DNA of 64,000 bases from Ephemerocybe angulata (GCA_013368325.1 JAACJK010000173.1:124001-188000), one strand, 5' to 3'. Counted from the stretch's first letter, positions 10,841-22,869 are shown. Notes: generated by a model from the sequence alone, not told the origin. Made by a program: numbers and translations.

Positions 10841-12089
10841 GATCAAGCTCCGACCTCCGGCGTGGTCGTAGTCACGGTGCACGCTGCCCTCGCTATTTTG
10901 TGTATACACACAAAGCCTACCATTGCGTTCCATCAAGTTGGGGATCGTCGATGTGGTTGGCGGCATCCCTGACACTTCGTGGAAATCGCATATTGAGCTC
11001 GTAATATCCTCAATATTCGATATTGACAGGATTTAATATGAATATTGAGAAATGAATTAAAGCACTCTAGGACTCTGGGGTAATTTATCTGCGTCACACA
11101 TCGTACGCGCACCCCATATTCCCCCATTGCGGGCTACAGAGTACACGCACCCCTACAAACCATTCGGCGCGCTGAGAACCGGCCTTCTCATGTTTCTCAG
11201 CGCAAAGACCCGCAAACTTTATTCTCCCGATCCACACAGTATTTGGCAGGAAATTTCGTCGCATCTTTACTTACCGCTTCTCACCGTGGGTTCTTGACCG
11301 AAGTACCCCGTCGATATGAGGCTTCCAGGAGCTAGTGCGGACTCGGAGGACTCGGATCCCTTCTATATTCTACCAATGTGGTCACCTCCTAGGCCTATAA
11401 CAAAGTCGGGTAGTTCGCCCGAGGTGGTTCGGTGGGCATCGAGAATCGGACATCGGCCGTCGTCGCACAGTGGTCGCTGAGAGCGGCTCCTTCTCCGCAG
11501 TTCCCAAGGTACATCGGTGATATGTAAGCCCTGTCCAGAGTCGTTTCCCATCTTGTGGATGCGAGATGCTGCTCAAACGTCCGAGAATATCAGATATTGC
11601 GGCTACCGGCGGTCGGTCAGAAGGATGGAAGCGGGGTTACCATCCAGATCAAGTGAGGCTAGGCCACCGCAGTGACGCGTCCGCCCCCCGACGGCGACCG
11701 TTCGAAGAGGGAAAAGCTCAGGAGGGAAAGACACCTAGTGAGTATGAATCGTGCGGCTCGCTGACTAGCATGACACATCGCGTACGCTGGACTTGTCCAC
11801 CCATTCTTTGGCGTTGACTGCCTTTACTTCATGCACGGAATATCTTTCGCGATCTCCTCTACCTGTGCGAGAGTGGAGTTCCAAGTTCATAAACGCCGTC
11901 TCTTGCCCGAAAATATATACAATTTATGAGATTCAACCACCGAGACTACAATAAATACTGGAGCATAGAAGGGTGGGGGGATACTAGTATACAAATGGAA
12001 AAAGAAAAAAGGAAAGGGACTACACAGTCGATAAGTAGGGAATCGGGTCACAGAATACATGAGCGAAAAGAGAATCGGTCGTACCAATC
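10841..12089. other. Spacer between duplication units
   Basis: No convincing gene. A short stretch at about 10,937-10,962 resembles the N-terminal coding part of the homeodomain-like genes (compare 9710-9735). An AT-rich patch follows at 10,985-11,055. From about 11,820 the sequence matches the left edge of unit 1. Confidence 0.4.
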
Positions 12090-14048
12090 CTAATTACCTG
12101 CAGACTGCGATGTTCTGGCTCGCAATTCCCCATTCTCCTCAGCGCCAGGAATGGCCCCTACTTCTGTCTCCTCGTCGTGCCTCGCCGTGCCACCTGTAGC
12201 ATCCCCCTGGCGTCCGAGACCCGCGTAGCGCCGCACCGGCCGCAGTGGGATACCAGTAGGCTCGTCGTCGTCGTACTCGGAGTTATCTCCTGGGCGGGGA
12301 GCTCCGAAGAGGAGTGATGAGACGGATTTCTGGACGCCGGGATCTTCGGTCTTTCGCATGTTGAGCAGCAGGCGACATGCCAGGATAGGGAATACAGTAA
12401 ACTGGCCACTAATAGAGTTTGTAGGGATCAGTACACATGTCAATGTGTAGCTTTAGAGACAATAGAGTACCTACCCACCCAGAACACTACCTCGTTCATT
12501 AAGAAATGAACTGCTTGTACGGACTGAGAATATCGCAGTACTCACGCCGGAATATTGGAGGATCCAAGCAACTGTGTGGTAAAAGCTAAGCTACGTGACT
12601 TCTCTGTAGGACTGGAGCTCCTACCTGTTGAAAAGAGCCGACCAACGCAGCAAAGAGGCGGAATGCTGACATTACCATCAACCGACGGTGCAAAAACAAA
12701 CCACATCGAAACATACCTGTGAGTGAAATGATGTGCAGACCGCTATCTCGACGAAGAATATACAATAGTGTGCCTGTTGTCTTTCTGTAACGAACGAGGA
12801 ACACTGACAGCATCAGGATAGCCATGGCTATTTTTGGTCAAAAAGAACATGTTCGATATCGGCGACCAGGCTGGTGGTGCTTACATGTAGCCTTTGCCAA
12901 ACTGATGTATCCCGTTATTACCGTCATCTTCCTAGCATCGGATGACAAGTCCTGCGCCCAGGTACACCCATACCCCAGTTCTTGATTCAGTTTGGACCGT
13001 AGCAGTGCTGGTATATTTGAACCCAGTGAGTCATAATTAAAGTACCCTGGAACAGGGGGCTCTTACCGCGCGACGCTCCGGACCGACTTCGCAGAATAAT
13101 CACCGCAATGGTCGGACCCTGATTCCTCTTGTTAGCAGTACCCATCTTGCTGGAGTGAATTAATCTCACCGTATATATCAATATCAACAGTGCAAGGTAT
13201 CTTCTCCGCGCACCTAGCAAGGCATAGAGGCACAGAAGGATGACGACTGGGACCAGACTGTGAGTCATGAGTGTCTAGCAGCACTATCCATCAATACCGA
13301 ACCTTCTGTCGCATAAATAATTACTCTTCCTATCACTGGAGTGGCGGCGGTGTGGATCAGAGTCATATTTGCAGTGAGGACGGCTCTACTAGGTACCAGT
13401 CATACCTGGTGCTTCAGCTCCATACACTCCCTGACAAACCTGAGGAGTAGCCTGGCGTGAGCACTGAGAAAGCGTAGCCCACAAGCGATGTGGGATACCT
13501 TGGGGGTCAAGTCCATATGAATCTTAAGTTGCACTGGAACACCCTATGAGATCACACAGCTGAAGAACAGTTTTAACAGTCAACGCACCAAGGATCCCCA
13601 GTATAATGTAGCAAATAGGGGTGTATCTCAGTAAGAGGAAAAGGATTTTTCCCGTTCGCCATTTCTGGGGCCAGATCGTGGACACCTGAGAAAGATTCAC
13701 AAGTCTTTCAGCAATGAATGGTCAAAAAGGGCTTGGCACCACTTACTTCCTCCCCAAGTGTTGTGAGATAGTGGTAGAGCTAGGGAAGTTTGAAAGAATA
13801 TAAAACACCGGCACACACTGATCAAGGATATGCCAAAGGATTACATACATAAAAAGTCCAAAGGCCAACTGGGGAATAGTGAGAAGCACAATTTTATAGC
13901 TCAATGCGATGGCATACGGGAAATATACTGAGTTACGGCTACTAGATTAGCGCGAGCTTTGCAAATAAATATTGGTACGTACATCCTGCGTGGACGATAG
14001 AGAAACTCCGTGTGTCAGATCAGCTACGTCCTCCGGCGATAGACTCAT
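12090..14048 (-). CDS. DUF6533 family membrane protein, copy 2
   Basis: Minus-strand multi-exon gene starting at ATG 14048 (MSLSPEDV) and stopping at 12090-12092. The first exons join as exon 1 to 13,979, then a short exon 'LAVTQYIS', a short 'GLWTFY' exon, 'LYHYLTTLGEE', and 'VSTIWPQKWRTGKILFLLL'. This is the DUF6533 N-terminal signature and stays open where copy 1 has a stop. Later exons include a hydrophobic segment (near 13,200), 'RYRKTTGTLLYILRRDSG' (about 12,770) and a last exon with 'ILACRLLLNMRK' and a hydrophilic tail. The family is multi-pass, fungal and of unknown function. The middle exons are only approximately placed, so I cannot exclude a defect there. Confidence 0.65.
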
Positions 14049-15254
14049 GACGGTATGTGCTCTAAATGTGGGGATATTAGCCGAATTACTCTCAGCTGTC
14101 AGCGTCCTATTATGTAGGTTTCGGGCGCTAGAGGACTCACTTTCGAAGATTGACGATGGCTATAGTACCTCAGCGCTTAGCATTGGGAGGATCACGGTTC
14201 CTGATAAATCTTATGCTCCCTCCACTCTTCTATGCGTCTACTCAGTTGAAACAACACATCGGAGCACCAGTGCCTCCGTCCCATTCAGCTCGTTATTCTC
14301 CCGTGAGAAAAGCGTGTTGAGTGATATCGAACCTTAACTGGCTACCTCGGACATGGCCTCAACAATTGAAATGGTAAAACTTCCCCAGGAGAAGATAGCA
14401 GTCTGCAGTAAGATATCATACACATAGGGTGTTCGTTGGATCTCGTCCGTATTTAGTGTCCCTCCTGAGCGTCTCCACCCTACTGCAAGCCGCTGAACAC
14501 GTAAGGTCCATTTGACTCGCTATACCTGGCGACGCTGAGTTTGAGATAACATTCTACCCAAGGGGAACATTTGGGATCAGTAGAAGCGAAATAGAAGAAC
14601 TGAATCGTGCGTATGGGACGGTCCATCCCATGATGTAAAATGTTATCCTCCGAACAACCTCCGAATATAGACTCGGGTATCACTAGATGTTCGATAAAAT
14701 ATAGAGGTTGAGAATACAATAGCGGCTTCGCCCCTCACACCACGTCTTGGCACTATTGAACCAAGTGATCGTAGACTTGTCATAGACCATCCTCCTATGA
14801 TTCGAGCCCAAGTTGAACAGGCCGCCGAAACATGCTTCCTAGAGTCCAAGCCCTAGTAAGCTTCACATCTCCTAGCGCTGGGAAGACTTGGTCCGTGATA
14901 ATCAGTATCATGATGGCTCCCAGTCATAAATCGTGGGGAAGTCAATGCCCGGGAGAAGAGCGATCAAGACATAGGCACCTTCGCGGAGAGGCTGTAGTAC
15001 TCCCACATAGCCACCAGCCATCGTGGAGTACTTACCCGCAGCATGGGCGCCCCAGATTATGATACTTGGGACTGAAAGTGCGCAAAAGGAGTGGATCATC
15101 CCCTGTGCTTTTCTTGGGCTGTGGGGGTGGGTATAACTCTCCTGTGGGTCGTAGCGATCCATGGATATTACGAACGGGGCGTGCTTCTTGATCCTTTTTG
15201 TACCACGAACCTTGTAAAACTGAGATTCCAGTACAAACGAAAATCCACAAATTG
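14049..15254. other. Duplicated spacer upstream of DUF6533 copy 2
   Basis: Matches 5919-6890 and 7408-7520 of unit 1. The minus strand keeps an open frame at 14,908-15,294 with a hydrophobic C-terminal half ('GGYVGVLQPLREGAYVLIAL'). Parts of it are recognisable in unit 1 and near 21,600, which hints at an old membrane-protein gene, but no domain is identifiable. Confidence 0.4.
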
Positions 15255-15309
15255 AGGGAGGGGCCCTAAACTGTGACTTTATGTTCACGGTCACCCCCCG
15301 CTATTCCCA

Positions 15310-15420
15310 ATGACAAGAACTATGTCTACGTCGGCCTCCACATCGCGCACCGAGGTGCCACATTTCGCGTCCCCCTGGCGTCCAATACCTGCATAGTGAA
15401 CTGTTCTCAATGATATATAT
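15310..15420 (-). pseudogene. Remnant of a DUF6533 C-terminal exon
   Basis: The plus-strand sequence near 15,345-15,400 matches the coding sequence for the tail of the DUF6533 genes (compare 4030-4090 and 12,180-12,240, including the shared run TCCCCCTGGCGTCC). Only about 100 bp are present, so this is a fragment of a further copy. Confidence 0.5.
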
Positions 15421-15712
15421 ATGATATATATACCTATACTGGCTCGTCATCGTTTCCCTCGGCCCATCCTCAAAGCTATGCACGACGACGGGGGCATAAT
15501 TTACATAGGGCTAACTAGGGGAGGGTGAGCGAAGTTAAGCCCTCGTCTTGACTCCGGGAGGCGAGGAGACTTTAAGTCTAGCTCAGTCGGAGCCTTCGCC
15601 GGCCAGAAATATATATATGGGATGTATGACCAGCCCTCGCGGATGAGGAAGGAAATGCCGGCGCATCGAGGGCGGGAAGGGATTGAAAGGATATCCAAGG
15701 GTGTGTTAAAAG

Positions 15713-16586
15713 TATGGCGAGCCGTTTGGGTATTAATTATGACCGCAAACACTTTGCGTTTTGCGCAAATATTCGGCTCGTTTGCGCAAATCCGATCTGA
15801 CTTACGTTAGCGCAAACATAGCTCTCGGCAGCGCAACTTTTGTCCTGATAGCGCAAACTTTTTTCGGGTTGCGCAAATTTCAAGTCAACTCGAGATCAAG
15901 CGCGAACTTCCTTCTCACCCTGTAACATAGGGAGTCCTGCTCCAAATACGACTATGTAGTCTACAGAGGACTGACAATAAGTCGTTAGACTCTACTTCAG
16001 GCCGTTTTTAGATGTCCATTATCTACCGGTATATCCGTGAAGCCAAGCCGCCGAGCGGATGGGGAGAGACGAGACGAGGATGACCAGACTGGATAGTATG
16101 ACGAGCCGAGAGGTAGACGTATGAATCAGCTGATACAAGTTCATTGGTTTAACACTGGAGAAACTGACTATCTACTAGGGTGTCGGTACCATATGCCATG
16201 TATAAGTAGGTGACAATCCGAGTGTACAGTTGTATTGCTTGCCTACCAGCTACTCATAGCTTCTCGGAGCAAAGGACACTGCTACTAGTAATCAATGGCA
16301 CATGGAACGAAGGCATCCTTAGAGGTAGAAAAGTACATCTACTTAATACACTCTGTAGACTGTGCCCAAAACCAACTGGCTTGGAGTCTGGTTTGTCGTG
16401 ACCTGGACTTGCAATCTCGAAATTTGCGCAACCCGAAAAAGTTTGCGCTATCAGGACAAAAGTTGCGCTGCCGAGAGCTATGTTTGCGCTAACGTAAATC
16501 AGGTCGAATTTGCGCAAACGAGCCGAATATTTGCGCAAAACGCAAAGTGTTTGCGCTAATAATTAATACCCAAACGGCTCGCCATA
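15713..16586. mobile_element. 874-bp non-autonomous DNA transposon with about 190-bp inverted repeats
   Basis: Left end 15,713-15,900 and right end 16,395-16,586 are near-perfect inverted repeats beginning TATGGCGAGCCGTTTGGG. TAAAAG flanks both ends (15,707-15,712 and 16,587-16,592), a likely 6-bp target duplication. The arms are packed with GCGCAAA/TTTGCGC repeats. The 500-bp centre has no coding capacity. The superfamily is not assignable from the ends alone. Confidence 0.85.
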
Positions 16587-16592
16587 TAAAAG

Positions 16593-17545
16593 CGATCTCT
16601 GAAGACTGCGGGATGGAAGGCGAATGCGATCGATCCAAGTGAAGCCAGTTCCATCCGAGGAGCGGCGGGACCGACAAACCCAAATGCACATATATACAGG
16701 TATAGTAGAGTAGAAGTCAAATAGAGTCGGTGAGAGTACGTACAGCAACAGTTCACGAATGTGTACGCAAAGAACAGCGAGAACTACAATAGAACGAACC
16801 TCAACAAGCGAGCGATAGTCCGATCCGATGATATCATACGGAGTCCAATCAGAATACTAAGGGCGAAACAGCAAGCATGAGCATGAGCATGAGTACGACT
16901 ATCGGAAATGATCATGGGCCGTGCCCCGAAGATTCGACCGACCATCCTCAAAGAGAACGAAACACCCGGGCCATCAAAAGCAAAGACTATATCCCAAGTC
17001 GGAGCACGAGGCGTAACAGAGAAGTAACAGAGAACGAAAAGTCCCACCCAGAGCCGGCGCAGAGCCTAGAAGCTAGAGTAGACACAAAGCAATATAGTAC
17101 CATGATGACAGCCAGAACGGACTCAGCACAGGAAGTGCGAAAGCACGAAGGAATCAGCGCGCCAAAGCTTAGCAACAGTGTAGCAACAGTGGAACGAGGC
17201 CACGAGCACGAAGCCACGAGCAAACTAGTCCAGATCCAGTAGCCTAACTCCAACCCAACACCTTCATACACCCCATCCCGCCCTCAAGTTTCACCACGCC
17301 GTCCACACTCGAGCACCTGTCCCTCCAACGACGTGTATCACGAAACAAAGCTGAAACAGAGCACGCCGTATCAGAAAATGATGAGACGAACCCAGAAGCG
17401 AGTTGGACGAGGACAGCGTGTGACCAATAGCGGCAGCCAAGCCAAAGACGGTTGAGTAGAGCGAGCGAAGACGAGAGCGAATTCGAACACGAGACCGAGA
17501 AGGAGAAACCAACGTCGCTTGGCTCCACACCCATCGTAGCCGGCT
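16593..17545. other. 3' flank of homeodomain-like copy B
   Basis: From about 16,730 this is homologous to 7530-8210 downstream of copy A. Frames on both strands are not conserved between the copies. It is probably 3' UTR and spacer. Confidence 0.45.
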
Positions 17546-18122
17546 TCAGTGAGAACCAAGTGAGAACCGTGCAAAGCCAGAAGTCCGAGGAGAGAGCCCA
17601 AGTCTAAGTGTCCACCATCGCAGGACCGTTTGCGTCGCAGCAGCAACAGTCCCAGAATCCATTGAACCCGCGTTCAATGCACCGCCAAACTGAAACCCGC
17701 AAGCGTCAATGCCAAAGAGGTACGGCACAGCCGAGAGCGAGATATCAATACAGGGCGTAAAGGTGATGCCTTCGTACAGCGCGCGCTCTAGGTCAGCAGC
17801 TGTTGGGACGGGGTCGTAGATTTCGGTGTTGAGGTCGGCTTGGGCGTGGGAGCTGAGAGACGGAGCTGGTGCAGCACGAGGAGCATTAAGAGCAGGATTG
17901 GAGGTCTTGAGGGCGGTGATGGTGTTCTGGGCCGGCCGGGGAGCGCGTTTCTTCGCTTTCTTTGCGGAAGGTTTGAGCTCTAGAGACGACCCGAGGTAGG
18001 GAGCAAGACCAGACGACGCGCAGAAGCCGTTAAGAACTCACAACGACAACAGAGCCTACAAGGACGCGAGACGGTACCTTCAGCTTTGGGCACGAATACG
18101 CTCTGAACGTTGTCGTTGAGCG

Positions 18123-19476
18123 CAAAAGACCGATAGGTTTCGATTAATCGAAACGTTGAAAATCAACACTTTTGCGTTGAATCGATGTTCGATTAAACGA
18201 GGGCGATTAATCGTCCCCGAGGCTGAATACACGTTGGCAGCCACGGGTTGCGATTAATCATTCGCTTGTAAGCCAATGATTAATCCAGCCCGATTAATCG
18301 ATCACAGGGTACGGTGGGCATCCAGCTGCGTGAAAAGCTGGGCATGTATCGATTAAATAAAGCGGTTTAATCGGTGCCGCGGGGTTAATCCTGGTTAAAA
18401 CCTTGGCTCCTGATTAAACATCTGTCGATTAATTATTCGGTACATCGTAGATTAATCAGGCCGACTACATAATACAAAATATGCCTTGGTTAAAACAATG
18501 TACGGATGGAGGTGGGGGAGGCCGGTTGATAGGAGAAACCCGCCGAATAAACATTCACGAGATTAATCAAGTCTCTCACATCTCAGCGCACCGACGTACC
18601 TTGACGACACGACGTTGACGACTTCAATTAGTCGAGCCGAAGCCCCGACTAATTGGAGATCAACCCCTCTGTTGGCGCATCAGACAGTGCTGTCCGGCGT
18701 GAGGAGCAGGAATATCCTCCAAGTCCACTTCGCCACCCTTCGGAGGGGTGGCGGAGGGGGAATGAAGGACAGAGGTAAATTTAGGACATGTACTCCGACT
18801 TATATAGGCCCAAAAACGTTGGCCATGTGTGTTGTGCATTGCAAATGTTTGTAATGTTCAACAAACACGTACTCGTGATCCAGCAGGCGTCGCGACGCGG
18901 TGGTTTGAAACGATAAACAATGAAAAGTTATATAAGGAGGGTCCTCCATCGCCAAGTTAGCCATCTCCCCTTCCACTCTACCACTGCTATCGGGCTCGGT
19001 GGTCGAGGGAAAGGTGGGATCATTCCCGCCACATTGATCTCGGCTTTCCCAGGGGACAGCTACGTTCACCGCCTCACCGAGTCACCGACTCCCGTTGAGC
19101 TGTGTTGATGAGCGAGGGCCAGGTCTCAAGGAATAAACTGAATGGGTTTAAGCGGCCTTATTCGCTGTGTTTTGCTTAGGATAAATTAGAGTTACTTGGC
19201 AATCGACAAAGTGATTAAACAAAATTGTTCAATGAATTTGGTTTAATCGACACATGCCCAACACGACATCGCGGCAGTATGCCCACCGTACCCTCCGGTT
19301 GATTAATAGAACTGGATTAAACATTGGTTTACAAGCAGATGATTAATCGGAACCCATGGCTGCCAATGTGTATTTAGCCTTGGGCACGATTAATCGCCCT
19401 CGTTTAATCGAACGTTGATTCAACGCAAAAGTGTTGATTTTCAATGTTTCGATTAATCGAAACCTGTCGGGTTACA
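18123..19476. mobile_element. 1354-bp non-autonomous DNA transposon inside homeodomain-like copy B
   Basis: Flanked by an exact 8-bp duplication GTTGAGCG (18,115-18,122 and 19,477-19,484). Removing the insert and one duplicate rejoins the exon in the frame seen in copy A, which confirms the ends. The ends are inverted repeats with a shared run AGGTTTCGATTAATCGAAAC a few bases in. The arms carry many ATTAATC/GATTAAT repeats (subterminal motifs). No transposase is encoded; short frames inside (18,615-19,110) are not recognisable. The 8-bp duplication suggests a hAT-like or related superfamily. Confidence 0.88.
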
Positions 19477-19889
19477 GTTGAGCGAGGTCCGCTTTTCAGA
19501 GAGGGGTTGGACGGGAGCCGGGCGCGAGGTGGCCGTCGAAGCTTCTTCACTGGCGGTAGTGCATTTACCGTCATCATCGAGAGGGAACGTCGGCTTGATC
19601 AAATCGGACGCCGGCACAGATTCCAACGCGTGGATATACAAGCGCTTCGAGGCTCTTGTAAACCGGGGCAGATCTATAGGCGGCGATGCCGGCGAAGATG
19701 GCACCGAGCGTGGAGGGGGGCTTGTGAACGGAGACGAGGGAGGAAGGAAGCACTGTGATAGGGTCAGGGGAGAGGAGGTGAAGAATGGCGATGAAGGAGG
19801 CCTGAGAGCGGGGCGGAATGTCGGTGGACATGTTGGGGATGTCTGGAGAGCGGAGAGCGGAGAGCGGTGAGTGGTGAGTGGGAGGGCGG

Positions 19890-20520
19890 ACGGGCGACGT
19901 ACCATCTGCATCGTCTCTGCCGCTCTTCCACTGCTGGATCTCCTTCAGCGTTACCTGGGTCAGCGGGGAGGGCGTCAGGACTGTGAGCGTCGGAGGGGCT
20001 GAAGCGATATCGGCCTTGTCGGCCTTGCCTAGAAAAACGATGAAACCCTAACGCATCGCGCATGAATGTGACCGCCCTTCCTCAGCCTCCCTCTACTCAT
20101 GCCCTCATCTTCTTTCTTGACCCGCACCCTCCTCCTTCTGGCTCTCTTCTTCTCGGCCTCCTCTCCCTCAACATCGCCCACATCTGGGCGTACGGGCGAC
20201 ATGCCAGCTGCACCGTCCTCGCCGGCCGTCATCTGCTGGTTCTCCTCCGCCATTCCCTGGGCCAGCGGTTTCGGTGCTGGGGATGTCTGAGGTGCTATAG
20301 CGACATGCCCCGTGTCGTCCTTGCCTAAAAATCGATGAGACCCTATCAGAGCGCGCATATACACGACATACCTCGTGCTTCATCCTCCTCCTTCCTCATC
20401 GCCACACCTTTCACTTCCTCCACCTCCTTCTTAACCAGTACCCTCCTCCTCCTAGCCTTCTCCTCCCTCCTCCCTCTCCACCTCCTCCTCCATCTCCGCC
20501 TCCACATCCCCCACATCCAT
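19890..20520 (-). repeat. Internal tandem duplication in homeodomain-like copy B
   Basis: The end of exon 1 (acidic/basic 'GDVE...' stretch), intron 1 (ending ATCGATTTTTAGGCAAGG) and exon 2 occur twice in a row, once at about 20,520-20,210 and once at about 20,190-19,890. The second copy has its own 'GDVEGEEAEKKRARRRR' frame and a matching intron end. Copy A has only one. Confidence 0.65.
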
Positions 20521-20809
20521 CTCATAACTCCCCCCCGGAATTTCTATCCCAAAATTCTTCGCCCGCGCCCGGCAGCGGTACCACCACTTATGCACCTTCT
20601 CCGGCTCAAGGCCGCGCGCAGCGCGGCGATCGCGCCCAGATGACGCTGAGGTGCGCCAAGTGGGCGGCGGTGGGTGCTGCTGTGCGGGGCGCCGTCGTCG
20701 TTGGGTTGGAGATTGTCGTCGTCGTCGGCTCGGAGATCGTTGATGCGGTTGGCGTGCGTCTGCGTTTCTTGGAGGGGGCTGAAGGGGCGGAGGCGGGACG
20801 GCGGGCCAT

Positions 20810-21100
20810 TGTGCTGGGAGGAGATGGGGGAAGGGAGGAGAAGGAGGGAAGGAAGGGGTTGGGGCTTGGTTGGGGCGGGCGCTTATGTCGAGGCTGATGC
20901 CAAACAACGACCAAAGCGAGTACCCCCGCAGTGACGCCGCGGCGCACGCGCGCCTCTGACGCGCACCCCGACGCTGACTGTTTGCCTCTGAGGCTTGATG
21001 TCCCTTCACCTGTCTGGGAAAGGAGGAGAAACGCAGGATAGACAGACACGAAGTGAGTACGAATGCTGCGCAACTCACTAGGTCGTCATGGTACGTTATG
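20810..21100. other. 5' flank of homeodomain-like copy B
   Basis: Shares the block at 20,898-20,925 with the region directly upstream of copy A (9850-9880). It then runs through a GC-rich stretch into the spacer repeat also seen at 10,565-10,840. No gene. Confidence 0.45.
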
Positions 21101-21780
21101 CACTTGCCGGGGCTAAAGGCCTCACTTTCAACAAAGATCGATGATGGCTATACCTCGGCCCATAGCAGTAGGAGCATCTCAATTCCCGATGCATCTTATG
21201 TGTTCTCCTACCTTCTATGTAATTACAGAGTTTGTTTCCCACAGAATCAGCGCCCCAGTTTCATCCGGAGCTCGAGATGCCCCCCCATAATATCTGCGTT
21301 GAGTGATACTGGACTTCAACGGGCTTCGTCGGACATGGCCTCGACAATCGGAAAACTTGCCTTTTCTACAGGGGCTCAATAAGGAACAAAGGCAAATAGA
21401 AGAGGCGAATTCTGCGAAGGGTACCTTCAACGTGCGGACACTGCGATCTATACGGAAGACCTCTTGGGGCCATGTACAGTGTGCTCAAGCATAAGATTAT
21501 AGACCACATTTTTCCATAATTCAAGTTTACCTTAACAGGCCGGCGAACGTGCTTCCCAGAGTCCAAGCCCAGGACCCAGGTAAGGTTCACGTTTCCAGCG
21601 CGCGAAAAACTTGCTCTCCGACGATCAGGGTCATGATGGGCTTCTGTGTGGGAATTAGGGAGAAGGATGCCCAGGAGAAGGTCTGTAGATACATAATCAC
21701 CGTTCTAGCACACCCACATTGTCACCGGAAACTATGGACTGCACCGCAGGACTGGCGGCCGGGATGATACTGACTGCCAA
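21100..21780. repeat. Truncated third duplication unit (DUF6533 upstream spacer)
   Basis: Matches 14,115-14,960 of unit 2 with several deletions, for example the 21,115-21,210 block against 14,120-14,225 and 21,540-21,640 against 14,820-14,920. The DUF6533 gene itself is absent. This shows the unit was present at least three times. Confidence 0.65.
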
Positions 21781-21944
21781 AACCGCGCCAAGAAAGTGCA
21801 TTAATTTGAGAGGAGGAGCGGACAGTGGATGCTAGTACACATTCAAGCCAGTTTTACGCGTCTCTGATAAGACGGGATTTGTACATTTATTTAGATAAAT
21901 TTCGACAATAGCATTTTCGTTCGATACCTTTCTATGCCAGGGGT

Positions 21945-22869
21945 TCACCATCCAGAGGGCCGGACATGAACGACTATGTATGGATCAGATACCGACTCCT
22001 GTGTACCTGATAAAAACAGAAGGACTAGACATGAGTACGCCGCCCGTCATAAAATTCCAGACAAATTGATACCACATACCTTCATACCAAACAGTAATTC
22101 CGTCGACGTTTCCAACACAGTTATACAGCACCCAGATTCCACCTTCCGCACAGCTTCGGCTGGTCCACGTCCAAGTCAGTACAGTATTACCAACCCTCGA
22201 AAAGGCCGCATAGATAGGTCGCGGATGGATAATGCGAACGGATACGTACCAATCTGTGGATCTGTACCAGCCCTCAACGCTCTCTCCATCCCAAGCTACA
22301 GATCCACTTTCGCAAAATCGAGACCATTGGCTGGCCGGTGGCACCCCACACACCTGGGCGCCTAAGCTCCAGAGGTAGTTGTAACACTGCTCTGCGTCGC
22401 TACAATTGATTCTCTGCCTCCATATACATTCGCTAAACCGTCGTTGGATTTCGGACATTGAGCCAACTAGAGATCAAGTGGAATTATTAGTGGTAGTAAG
22501 TCGTGGATCCTTGGCATAAATTGTAATTGGGGCTTGAGAGAACTTACGGCTCTTGGGGCGAGGGAGGACGGGTCGGAGTATGTCGGCCCAGGTAAGATTC
22601 AGTTCTTGTAGTGTTGGGAGGCCTTTACCCGTTACGATTGGGGTCAGGTTGAACACTTGGAGGGGCTCCCAGGCGGGAACTCTTGATAGGTCAATACCCC
22701 GCGAAGCAGCCATTTCGACATAGTCCTCATTACTACGGACTTGTGTTTCTCCCACGAGCACTCCGCTTCTACCACCGGTCACGGTAGAGAGCGCCGCCGC
22801 ATAGGAGGCCGCGGCGAGCACGAGAGTAATAAACAGGACCAAATGTGAAAGCACGCTGGAGGAATGCAT
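21945..22869 (-). CDS. Secreted Cys- and Trp-rich hypothetical protein
   Basis: Minus-strand gene starting at ATG 22,869 with a clear signal peptide (hydrophobic run VLSHLVLFITLVLAAASYAA). Exons join by GT-AG introns: the first ends at about 22,548 (PRPKS) and continues at about 22,488 (LGSMSEIQRRFSECIW). A further intron follows 'RSTD' (about 22,247) to 22,160, and another follows 'ITVWYE' (about 22,092) to 21,997. The stop is TGA at 21,945-21,947. The mature part has several Cys and Trp residues ('CSDAEQCYNYLWSLGAQVCGVP'), as in extracellular fungal proteins. I do not recognise the family. A secreted surface or host-interaction role is possible but unproven. Confidence 0.6.

Larger units (their letters stand above)
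17546..20809 (-). pseudogene. Homeodomain-like protein, copy B (inactivated)
   Basis: Same gene as copy A by sequence and order: ATG at 20,809 (MARRPASAPSAPSKKRRR), helix 3 'VEKVHKWWYRCRARAKN', Pro/Ser-rich exon (about 19,850-19,485), 'ENV..VWVP'-like segment and C-terminal block ('ALYEGITF', 'DISLSAVPYLFGIDACGF'). Lesions are visible: about 31 bp are missing in the homeodomain region near 20,620-20,640, removing helices 1-2 and shifting the frame. A second frame error puts TAG after the 'GDVEAE' stretch (20,452). Part of exon 1 to exon 2 is tandemly duplicated, and a 1354-bp transposon interrupts exon 3. The last exon keeps a clean open frame, so decay may be recent. Confidence 0.8.
11840..20960. 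repeat. Segmental duplication unit 2
   Basis: Direct tandem copy of 3600-9894 with the same gene order and strand (DUF6533 gene, spacer, homeodomain-like gene). It is longer because of extra sequence at about 15,255-16,690, which includes an 874-bp element and a DUF6533 remnant, and a 1354-bp element inside the homeodomain-like gene. Confidence 0.85.

Noticed and set aside
20452..21078. Long minus-strand frame across homeodomain-like copy B as an intact gene
   Set aside because: It starts upstream in noncoding flank and enters the homeodomain frame only because of the deletion; comparison with copy A shows a frameshift.
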